64,000 nt of DNA from Cordylochernes scorpioides. Lineage: Eukaryota; Arthropoda; Arachnida; Pseudoscorpiones; Chernetidae. The number at the start of each line of letters is the position of its first letter. The first letter of the stretch is position 1. The position numbers and the translations under genes were made by a program. The stretch covers positions 14,141,677 to 14,205,676 of the forward strand of contig CP092882.1 in assembly GCA_030710605.1 (NCBI GenBank), given 5' to 3'. Under the pieces are notes generated by a model. It made no database searches and was not told the origin of the DNA. It worked only from the letters and a program-made list of their open reading frames with translations. Below, in pieces: positions 20,364 to 32,300 of the stretch.

Positions 20364-23300
20364 CTGGATCACAGCACGTGTCAATACAACGTCAACGTGG
20401 TCAAATAAACACTGAGAAACCCGATGGGAAGCGTTTCTCTCTTATTCAGTAATCATTCTTACTACATCGGATTTGTCGGAAATTCAGCAGGTACACAGCA
20501 ATATAGTTATTAGAAAAGGATTTCTATATACACTCATGGACAAAACTTAAGGAAGTTGTAGAATTTAGAATGTACATTGGACAATAATTCTGAAAGATAT
20601 TACAGTAACCTTTATTGAAGATACACGAGATTTTACCTAGTGTGAACAAAATTGCCTCTGTCTCCTTAAAAAAAAGAAGTAGATAACTGGCGATACCAAG
20701 GACTTTCAACTTCCTTAGTGTATAACTGATCAGTTCTAAATATAACGCTCTTTCTTTGTAACTTATTTCTCTTCAATTATACACACCTATTGAAGGACAG
20801 ATAAATCCGTGGAATGTATGATAACTAAATATATTAAACGTTCCAGTCTTGTTGTTTTACCTTTACACGTCATCAGGGATCTTATCTAAGAATTACTCAA
20901 ATAAAACGATAGAAAGGTTAGTAGAGGTTGAGCAGGCCCCGAGGTACTGTAAAAATCCAGAAGACGGAGGTGAAACCTTCCATTTTGAGGTTTTGATAAC
21001 ACAAGCATTCGAGAATTTGTTCTAAAGGTATGTAAATATGGTAAACAACGTTAGAAAACCGGACTATATCCTTGAAGTAGCTTTTGCATAAACATTCAAA
21101 AGATAAATAGAGATTTTAGACCCATTGAAGAGCCTTTTTGTTTCAAATTCTCGCCAGGTGTTTTAATAATTAAAAAAAAAAAACGCTACTCGTTGCTAAC
21201 CTTTCTCCTTATTTCGTTTTAATTAACTCGGTCAGCTTGTTTGGATAAACATGCAGGAATTTATATAAATAGAAAGCGAATTACAAAACAAAACAAAAAG
21301 TCACATATCCTTACTGCTCACATGAACATTCTAGATAACAGAGCGCTATCTAGTAGAGCAAAAATCAACTAAACGTTGATTTTATGCTTGTTTCCATAAT
21401 ATTTGGCTAACCCATTTCTTGATAAATCAAGAAAAGGTTAACCACGAACGCGTTTCGGGCTGTTGGCCCTCGTCAGCGTAGTGCAGACTGTACCTCGACG
21501 ACCAATAATTATGGTCCAAGAGGCTTCCTGAGAAATGAAGAAATGGGTATGTGAGCGGTCAGGGTATACCTTGTATATAATTATTTGCAAACATATTTCC
21601 TCTCATTATATTCCTAATTTAATCATTTTTTAGCAGTGAAGTAAACTCTCTCTCTCTTCATTATTTATTTATTCATATTTATTCTGTATTTAACCTTATA
21701 TAATCTTATATGGACTTTGTAATAAACCAGTTTCAATCTCAATCTCTCTCTCTCTGTGTTAAAGAATATCCTCTGTGAATTGTTCTTTGCCTGATTTCCC
21801 AATGTTTTTGAAAGATACCCATCCTTTTAAACATCCTTTCTTTTTAAATTGTATATATCTATGGAAGATATCAACCACCATGGTGGTTCATGATAAATAA
21901 CTTTCATATGGTCTAGGTGTTGTCCCACTAACTACTGTATTGTTTTGAGGGCCCTCTCGAATGAAGAGTCAGATCCAGCATCTAATTGAGAACTATTGAA
22001 AATAGAAGTTATAGCGGGTTTGAAGTCAATGTGAGTTTCATTACAGCAGCGGTGTGTACTACATGTATGTCCTAACATTTAGAAATATATAAATAAAATG
22101 GCCTGGGTGGGAGTATGATAGGAAAGGGAAGGTAAAATAGCCTAGTCAAAACAACCTCCTTGGTCACAAGATGTCCAGCCTTTACTCCACTTCCCCTGGG
22201 GATAATTTATCTTACTCAATGTGGTTTAAAAGCAGCTGGACAGTTAACACCGAGGTGGTCTCGACACCAGTTCTTCCCAGGGTGGTCCTAGAACCTTCTG
22301 TTGTATATCATATTTTAAGTTTAATTAATTGTTTTCTCCCACAGAGTATGTGTGTAAGATCACAAGTAAATAGGTGCTAACTGTAAGAAGATAAGTTTCT
22401 CTTTGTTTACTATGTTATAAATTTTATTTTGTTCTCTCTCTTGTAAATCAATAAAGATAATGTTTGATTATTCTTCTTGGAATCAGTATCTTTAAAAGGC
22501 CAAAGTTAACACCTTCGCTCTTCCCTCTACGATCTACTTTTCACGGTTTTTTTAAAATCTCTGGATCCTGTCTCCTGTTTGTATTGGGTTGGCCAAATAT
22601 CAGGGAACAGGCAAAATCAATGAATAGTTGATTTCTGTTCCACCAGATGGCGCTCTGCCTTCTGAAAAGCACATGTGCTCCTGGTCAGGATATGCCTTTT
22701 TTTTATTTTATAACATATATATATCTGTATATAGGAACACAGTGTGTAAGGAGTTACCGGAGGGCGGCAGGGTAGGACTCTGTGGTGACCACGTCCAGGG
22801 CGTTCCAGCCAATGATGGAGACAAAGTTGAAGAGTGACTCAAACGCCACCACAGCGGACCTGGACTGGGGAACCACCCACAACGCCAGGACACATATGCT
22901 CGCCAGGATCAGAGATGGACCTGTCGACATACAGTGCTGTTAATACATAAACCTTTCGTTATGGTTCTGTGTCTCGGTGTGTTTTTGTGTGTGGTGCCAT
23001 ATGTTTTTTTTTGTCTGTGTTATGCTATGTTTTTTTATGTGTGAGAATTATTCAAGATAAAACTTTAGCGTCACACGATATTTCAACGTAACTCCAGCAA
23101 AACTTGCGATACTCTCCTGGAACCAGGTCATAATGGGATGACAAATAGAGTTGGGTGTGAAGTCAATGTTCGTGAAGGACTATATAGGCGGTTTATATTG
23201 AAAACATATTGGTGATCATCTATATATGCAAATATGTTGACTGTCTGTGATACGCGATTTCGATTCGGAAACTGATTGGAGTTGAGACTTGACTTTTTCA

Positions 23301-26300
23301 AAGATTGTTCATGACCATAAAAGGAGGAAGAAATCCAAAAAATCAGATTTCTATCTCAAACCTCCTTGGAACTATAAGAAAAAACTGGCAAAAAAATCTC
23401 GACGCAAACTAGCGGTCTCGAGTCGGTGACAAAGCCACAACACCAGCTTTGGAAAACTGAAAGGCGTCCACCTAGAGACCATGGTTTCGGGCTAATGACC
23501 CTCGTCAGTCTAGTACGGACTTTATTCCATGAGATCCACACGGGATCTAATGGAACACAATAGATGACGTCTAGTTATACCATTTATTTTGACAGGAGAG
23601 GCGCCCATATGCTTTTTTAGATCAATTTCCTCCCGGAAAAAATATCTCTATATGTATACTTAGATTTTTTTGCCAGGAGGACAATTTGGCTCTGCAATTA
23701 GGTGTCCTTTACAGGGAGGTTCTACTGTATATCTATATATATACTTATACAGTATAATCTCCCTGTAAAGGACAACACCTAATTTAAGAGCCAAATTGTC
23801 CTTTAGGGTGAAGTGTTCTCTTACTGAAGAGTTTCTAAATAATAAAAATGGTCATTTTTCAAATGAAAACTGTCCTTTATAGAGAGGAGTCCTCTAGCGC
23901 GAGTGTCCTCTCTCTCATGAAGGTTGTTCTACTGTATATATAAACCTCTCTATAATCCTTTAAAAACATCACCTACGTATAAGCTTAAAACACTTCAAAA
24001 TAATAATAAAAAAGAATTAAAACCCACTCAAACAAGAGATTAAATGTTCTATTTCTTAGTCTTCAAAAAAGAGGGCTTAAAAAGAAGCCCACAAGACGTG
24101 GGCGAACAAGCTAAAGAAGTGGAGCCTTAAAAAAAAACCCACCTTTTTAAATATGTACGACATGGAGGGCAGGCTAAAAATGTCACAGCAAACAATGAGA
24201 TGGTGGTGACATGTTCGTTTGCTCAGTAAACACAGGATCTTCTGCTTAGATAGATTCTTCTGCACCATTTTAAAACACAATCTTATATCGCGTCACAGTT
24301 TGGAATGGTTAAAAAAAGCAATTTTGAGTTTTTTCGTTAATGTTACATAATCTTGTCATAACAAATTATTTAAAAATATTCAGACATTTATAAAAAATAT
24401 ATATATACATGTATGTGTGTGCGTTAGGGTTTTAATTATTAGTTTTAGGGTTATAATTAATCTATTATTTAAGCTTTTTTGTTCAAAACGTGTTTAAAGT
24501 AGGGTTGAAAAATAAAGCTATATTTTGTTATATTTAATATGGTATCTGAAGTAATCAACCAAATTAGTTAACATATGACAAAAAAAGTTGCTTTTTTACC
24601 TTTTCATTTCGTATATATAAATAGCAAGCTAAGATTTATGTTTAATTTACGAGGTGTGTTCAAAAGGTATCGCGACTTTTGTGTTTTTTCAAATATTATT
24701 TATTTATTCATGAATACCTATTTTGTCCCCTTCAAAGTAATCCCCATGAGATATTATACACTTGTGCCAACGGTTTCTCCAATCTTCGAAGCATTTCAAA
24801 AAATCATTTTTAAAAATATTTTTCAGCTCCTCCTTCGATGCCGTCTTTATCTCGTCAAGCGTAGCGTAACGTCGTCCTTTCATGTGCCTCTTCAGTTTAG
24901 GGAACAAGAAAAAGTCACAGGGGGCCAGATCTGGGGAATACGGTGGCTGCGCGGCATCATTAGTGTGTTGTTTTTGGCCAAAAAGTCGCGCACAAGCAAC
25001 GATGTGTGAGCAGGGGCGTTATCGTGGTGCAAAAGCCAATTTTTGTTCTTCCACAAATCCGGGCGTTTCTGGCGGATTGCTTCGCGCAAATTGCGCATGA
25101 CTTGCAGGTAATATTCCTTATTGACCGTTATACCCTGTGGCAAGAACTCATGATGCACCACGCCCCTGCAATCGAAGAAAACTGTCAGCAAAACTTTCAC
25201 ATTCGACCGAACTTGGCGCGCTTTTTTCGGTCTTGGTTCGTGCGGCAGCTTCCATTGAGATGATTGGGCTTTGGTTTCCACGTCACAACCATAAACCCAC
25301 GCTTCGTCACCAGTTATGACCCTCTGGAGCAAATTTAGGTCGTCGCGGACAGAGTCCAACATCTCATTAGCAATGTTCATGCGATGCTGTTTTTGGTCGC
25401 AATTGAGAAATTTTGGTACGAATTTCGCGGCGACCTGTCTCATGCCCAAATCATTGATAAAAATCGAATGGCACGAGCCAATTGATATGTTTAGGTCCTC
25501 AGCAACTTCTCTAACGGTGATTCGACGATTGGCCAAAATCATTTTCTCCACTTCATTAATTTTTTCGTCTGTTGTTGAAGTGCTCGGGCGTCCGGCAAGC
25601 TCTTCGTCGTTCACATCTTCTCGGCCTTCTGAGAACATTTTGTACCACCGATAAACGTTGCTTCGGTCCAAGGTAGCTTCTCCGTATGCCACAGTCAACA
25701 TTCGGAATGCATCCGCGCACTTAATTTCGTTTTTCACACACAAAATTTGATACAGGTTCTTTGATCCATTTTTTTAATAGGTAAAAATCGAAGACGATCC
25801 AAAACACCTGCAAGCAAAGCAGCTGTCAACAACTAAGTGAACATTCAAAATGGCCGAGCTTGTCGGCATAAGTGAGAGACATGAGTACCAACATAAAGCC
25901 ACAAAAAGATCGAAATTCGAATATACGTAACTCGCGAAAATTCAAAGGTCGCGATACTTTTTGAACACACCTCGTATACCTTACTGGCCTTTTGTGAATT
26001 GTTTACGGATGAGAAGTGCTCGAGGCAAGTATATTCACGGACAAAACTTAAGGAAGTTGTACCTTTTAGCATGGTATATCGGGATTCAGACAATAACTCT
26101 GAAAGATATTACAATGACCTTTATTGAAGACACACGAGATAACAAAGTGTGAACAACCTCTGTCTCCTTAAAAAAAAAAAAAAAAAAAGACGACCAGCGA
26201 CAACAAAGACATTCCACTTCCTTAAGTTATGTGTCCATGTGTGCAATTGTCTTCATTCCTTCTTTGGCGGCATCAAAGACTATCCACTTTCTTAAGTTAA

Positions 26301-29300
26301 GCCCATGAGTGTAATTACGTTAAAGTATACCATAATAATATCTATTAACGCAGGTTCCCCTGGAGCGTATGACAGATGTCGCCAACTACTCGTGTTGGCT
26401 TTCAGATCTAAATCTTTTAGGCTTTATTTACAATGCAGTGGAAGTTCTCGTTATTAAGTGACACTCGGCTAAAATAATTCTATATACAGTTACGAGCGTC
26501 ATCCGTTCTTAATTCTTCATCTCCTAATCATTTGTCATCTCTGTCACCGTTTGCTTTTTTTTTTTGGAATGGCGCCCTCCTATTGGTTGGCTACGATCAC
26601 GCCACCTTTGCCCCCCCCCCCACTCGCTTTTTCGTTTTTGTAACTATTGTGTTGGAGCGGGTCGCTCCTTAGATAAATGCATATATTAGTTAATAACTAA
26701 ATGGAACCCTCTCTTATTGTATTTAATTGTAACAAATAGTATTTGAATAAAAACATTCAATCGGGTAAAACACGGGCGTTGCCCGGGTCATTCGGCTAGT
26801 AAAACATAAAAAGGAAGATATAAATGTTGAAAGTAATGACAATATCCTGATAAACAGCTAGTGACATTCCAATGATGACTAGCGCCATCTATCAGTCCCA
26901 ACTATCAACTAATGCTACAGAAAACAGTCAATTTCTCTCTCTATAAACTGTTATTTTATAAAGTCCCCCGTGTTGACGTCCATTTGACCGATTTGTTATT
27001 TCTACGGATAATCTTTTAAGCTGATTATAAACTGGGAGATCTTCTCTGATTTGTTGGAGGCCATTTAGAGAGAAACGGCTGCTCCCATCATAGATAGTTT
27101 TAGCTGCTGAAAGAAACGGCTGTTATAATAGCAGATAGTTTTATCTGCTGAGAGAAACGGCTGTTTTATCATCACAGATAGTTTTAGCTGCTGAGAGAAA
27201 CGGCTGTTCTCATCAGAGATAGTTTTAGCTGATGAGAGAAACGGCTGTTTTATCATCACAAATAGTTTTAGCTGCTGAGAGAAACGGCTGTTCTCATCAC
27301 AGATAGTTTTAGCTGATGAGAGAAACGACTGCTATAATCACAGATAGTTTTAGCTGCTGAGAGAAACGGCTGTTCTCATCACAGATAGTTTTAGCTGATA
27401 AGAGAAACGGCTGTTCTCATCGCAGATATTTTTGCTGCTGAAAGAAACGGCTGTTATCACAGATAGTTTTAGCTGCTGAGAGAAACGACTGCTATAATCA
27501 CAAATAGTTTTAGCTACTGAGAGAAACGACTGCTATCATCGCAGATAGTTTTAGCTGCGGAAAGAAACGGCTGTTATCATCGCAGATAGTTTTAGCTGCT
27601 GGGAGAAACGGCTGTTTTATCATCACAGATAGTTTTAGCTTCTGAAAGAAACGGCTGTTCTCATCACAGATAGTTTTAACTGTTGAGAGAAAAAGATAAT
27701 TCTACAAGTGTCTTAATGTTAAAAACTTAAATATTTGATAGTAAAACTCGTTAAAATAAATTTCTACAACGTCGCGCTTATCTTCTTTAAAAATGGATAT
27801 TGCTCGGCCAAGGAAACTAATTTATTTTATGGAAATTATACTTTCGGACAGGAAAAAAAAATCTTTAATTTCATCATTTTCTTCTAACTAGGAATATCTT
27901 CGTATTATATTTGAGGTTTTAAGAATTAGTTTGGGGTAAGTATAGTCATGAGAAATTTTCTGTGAGATATTTATTAAACTCTATTTTTAGATATGTAAAT
28001 ATTTTTCTTGTTTTTATGGTTAACATAAGGATGGTTATACTTGTTTGTAAATATGCATATATATATATGTCATAATATATACTCTTCCAGGAATAATAAA
28101 GCCAACCTACAGACGACCCAGAGAGAGACGGGCGGCTAAAGTCCGGTCATTTAAGACACCAGCGACATTCCAAGGGGCGACCACAGGGGCCCGTGAGTTC
28201 TCGGGACTATTAAGACAGTTGGGGATTGTGTGCAACACGAACGGACGCCCGGCTCTCTCCCTCTAGTTGCCTGGGTTCCTCTTCCAAACTTGTGGTGTCC
28301 TTATTTCTTTCCCCACCTTATTATATTGTCACATGTATATATAAACAATTTATCTTCTTATAAGTTTTAAATTTTTTTTCTCCTGTAGAAGGGCAGACAT
28401 GCTTGGCGAAATAATACAATCTTAAAAGAAACCTTTCGCATCACGTACTTTTTTACATTTATCTTTTGAAGATGTGGAGATAGATAGAAATATATTCCAG
28501 ACAGAAGAACAAATCAAGTCATATTCAAAACTACCAAACATTCATTCTAGATAAATGTTATATGAAATTTGAACTATTTTAGACGGCGTACGATTCTTTT
28601 TAAAAAATAAATCAATTTTCTACTGCCCTTACTGCAATGATAAAATAATGAGAGGGCCTGGCTCATCAGTGATGAACACTCCCAGCGGTTTCGCCAGTTT
28701 AATCTACCAGTGGGAGGGTTCACTAATGATGAGCGAGGCCCTTCATTATTTTATCCATTGCAGTAAGGGCAGTAGAAATTTGATTTATTTTTAGGAGAAT
28801 CATACGCGTCAAAAATAGTTACAATTTTTTATAACAGATGGCGCGCTAATACATCTTTTAAATAATGAAAACAACCCAGCCATGCAGAAAATTGACATGG
28901 ACCCATAGCAGCAGCTTTACACACCCAAGATAGTGGACATTGCTGTGATAGAGATGTATGGAGACATCTGAGGCTCTTCATTGGACACGACAACAACAGA
29001 AAATTGACAAATGGACCCAGAGCAGCAGCTTTACACACCCAAGATAGTGGACATTGCTGTGATAGAGATGTATGGAGACATCTGAGGTTCGTCATTGGAC
29101 ACAACAACAACAGAAAATTGACATGGACCCATAGCAGCAGCTTTACACACCCAAGATAGTGGACATTGCTGTGATAGAGATGTATGGAGACATCTGAGGC
29201 TCTTCATTGGACACGACAACAACAGAAAATTGACAAATGGACCCAGAGCAGCAGCTTTACACACCCAAGATAGTGGACATTGCTGCTGCTGTGATAGAGA

Positions 29301-32300
29301 TGTATGGAGACATCTGAGGCTCTTCATTGGACACAACAGCAACAGAAAATTGACATGGACCCAGAGCAGCAGCTTTACACACCCAAGATAGTGGACATTG
29401 CTGCTGCTGTGATAGAGATGTATGGAGACATCTGAGGCTCTTCATTGGACACGACAACAACAGAAAATTGACATAGACCCAGAGCAGCAGCATTACACAC
29501 CCAAGATAGAGGACATTGCTGCTGCTGTGATAGAGATGTATTGAGACATCTGAGGCTCTTCATTGGACACAACAACAACAGAAAATTGACATGGACCCAG
29601 AGCAGCAGCTTTACACACCCAAGATAGTGGACATTGCTGTGATAGAGATGCATGGAGACATCTGAGGCTCTTCATTGGACACCACAACAACAACAACAAC
29701 CCGGACAACAAATAGGATACATGCGGGAATAGATTTTGACACAAAATAACGTTAAAAAAAACACATTTACAGGAACACCGTATTTATATAAAGAGATAAA
29801 ATATATTTAAAAAATATAATTATTAGTAAAAAAAGACTATAATTACCATAAATTTATTTCTAAACTAAGTCAAGCGTACAAACTGAGAGTAATAAAAGCG
29901 CTATGTATATATTATCAACCTAAAATTGATCAATTTTAACTTGGTAATTAATATCTCAACAGTTAAGCCTAATTAAATCTGTTCAATTAACACTTAAATA
30001 AGTGCAGAAGATGAACGTGGGTTTACAGAACGTGAGCAGAATATTCTCTCTTTTTTATTTCTTAAATTATTTATTCCCCGTGCTTTCCTATATCTTCTGA
30101 TTCTTTTAAATCTGTTGAAAACCTTTAACTTTCTCTTCACGTACTTTTTAATTTGGAGTTTGCCTCGAGTCAAAAATGATAAAAAACAAATACTTTTTTT
30201 TTCTCTTTTTATTCTTTACCTCCCTCCCTCTCTTTCTCTTTTTAAAAAGGAATTATCAATTCGTGTGTGGTTTTAAATAAGATTAAATTGTTTTTGAACA
30301 ACAAAAAATTACAAGATTTACTTTTTACTAGCGAATGACCTGATTTTGAATATCTCTCTCCATTATATAGTGTTTTTATTATAAATATAAACTATTTATA
30401 TAAGCACCCTTTTAAAAATATAATAAATTCTACTGCTCTTACTGTGATTTATTTATTTATTATAAATAAAGAGTCTGTGGATGAGAGGGTAACACGCTCG
30501 ATTCCCGACAATAAGTCGGTGGATGAGAGGGTAACACGCTCGATTCCCGACAGTCATGAACCGGGATTAAATCCCGCGTTAAAATTTGTTTAATATGTGA
30601 ATAACCTTCACATATTATTCATTGTTCAATTATCATGAACTAGGTTGCTCTTGCTGAGCGGTACCTATTTATGTGAATTTGAACCAGATTATTTATTAGA
30701 AACAAATCAGACGCGATATCCTCACAAGGGATGCTTGTGTCAAGCAACAACACTAAATTTAGAGAACTGTGATGATGATGGAAATAGTGCGAGGGTCTGG
30801 CTCATCATTGATGAACACTTACAGCGGTTTTGATCGTTTTATCGACCATTTTTATTTTTAGGTTCTCAGTGAGGAGATAGTAGAATTTGTTAAATAATAA
30901 ATCTATTTTTGACGGGTTTGATGCTTTTTGAAATAAACAATTTTCTACTGTCCTTAATACAATTATAAAATAATGGGAGGGCCTGGCTCATCAATGGTGA
31001 ACCCTCCCAGCGGTAAATTAATTAAATTTCAAAAACCTGGCGTACAAAAGCTCAGGCGTACAGATTTCGGTCTAGGTATCCCACAATCCATTGGTGTCCT
31101 CAAAATGTATATCCATAGTTTATTTAAAATATCTTTTCCAAGCTTCAGTATTAGTATAAAAGCAAAAATCCCAATGTAATAATACAGCGGTATGGTAGAT
31201 TAAACTGGAAAAATTGCTGGGAGGGTTTACCATTGGTGAGCCAGGCCCTCCCATTAATTTTATCATTGCAGTTAAGGCAGTAGATATGATTGTTTAATTA
31301 AAAAAAAGAAACATAAGCGTCTAAAATAGTTTGAATTTCTTATAACAGATGTTGCGGGAATGCATCATATTAGAAATACATTTGTTTACGTCCCTGACAA
31401 GTCAATGTTGTTGTATATTTGACTATAGATACCAATTTCTAAAAGGCTCCACAAGATAAGAATATTCTCCGATAAATACCGAGAAAAAGTCATCATCATC
31501 ACAATTACCATTATGGTCGGAGGTTTGAAAAGCGTTAACGCCTCGGTGGACCAATTCTCCCAGTTTCCTGATTGGTCGATATGGTATCACGTGATGGGAT
31601 ATAGTCAGGAAGGTTCCAGCAGTCCCCACAAGGGCAATCCAATCAGCGTAGAGTCCGAGCGGCGGACATTCTTTGGAATTGCACCAACGGTCGTCTGGGT
31701 TTCAACACTTTTTTGTTGTTGTTGTTTTACCTGAGAAAGAGTTTCTGTGGTGGAAATAACCTTCTAGCTCTAATTTTCCCTTAGTCCCCAAACACACAAA
31801 CGAGGATTGCCCCATAAACATATCTGGTCTAATCATTAAATACAAGGTTCTCCCAAAAGTTCGTAAACACTTGAAAAAAATTAAATACCAATATTATTCG
31901 CCGTTATGTATGATGGCTTTGTATTATTTATAAAGTAATTATATTATGTATTATTATATATATTCGCCCCGTAATAAGAAAAACAAAGTTTTAAGAACAA
32001 CACGAACTTTTGGAACAACTTTTAATTTGATATTTTAGAATTGAATTTTTTGCTACAATTTTACATTTTTTTGAAAGAGAAAATTACTTGAGGATCATTT
32101 GTTGTTTGAGAGTTTGTTTGTAAAAATATATAGCTGCATCAACTAATATTTTTACAAAAGAGAAATTCCTTTATTATAAGAAATAAAAATCATCAAATAC
32201 TTCCCCCTTATTCCCCAGAACTATCTCCTAGCCACTGATAGTCATTCAGACATCTACAAAAATACAAGAAGTAAAGAAATATGAAGATAATCATGAAGTG

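Noticed and set aside
24575-25654. Plus-strand ORFs over the mariner
   Set aside because: Antisense of the transposase frame.
27065-27690. CTGATGAGAGAAACG within the 41-bp minisatellite resembles a hammerhead core
   Set aside because: Only two bases separate CTGATGA from GAAA, so there is no stem II, and most units read CTGCTGA.
29031-29744. Minus-strand ORFs with SLSQQCPLSWVCKAAALG repeats
   Set aside because: Antisense shadow of the LINE-derived satellite.
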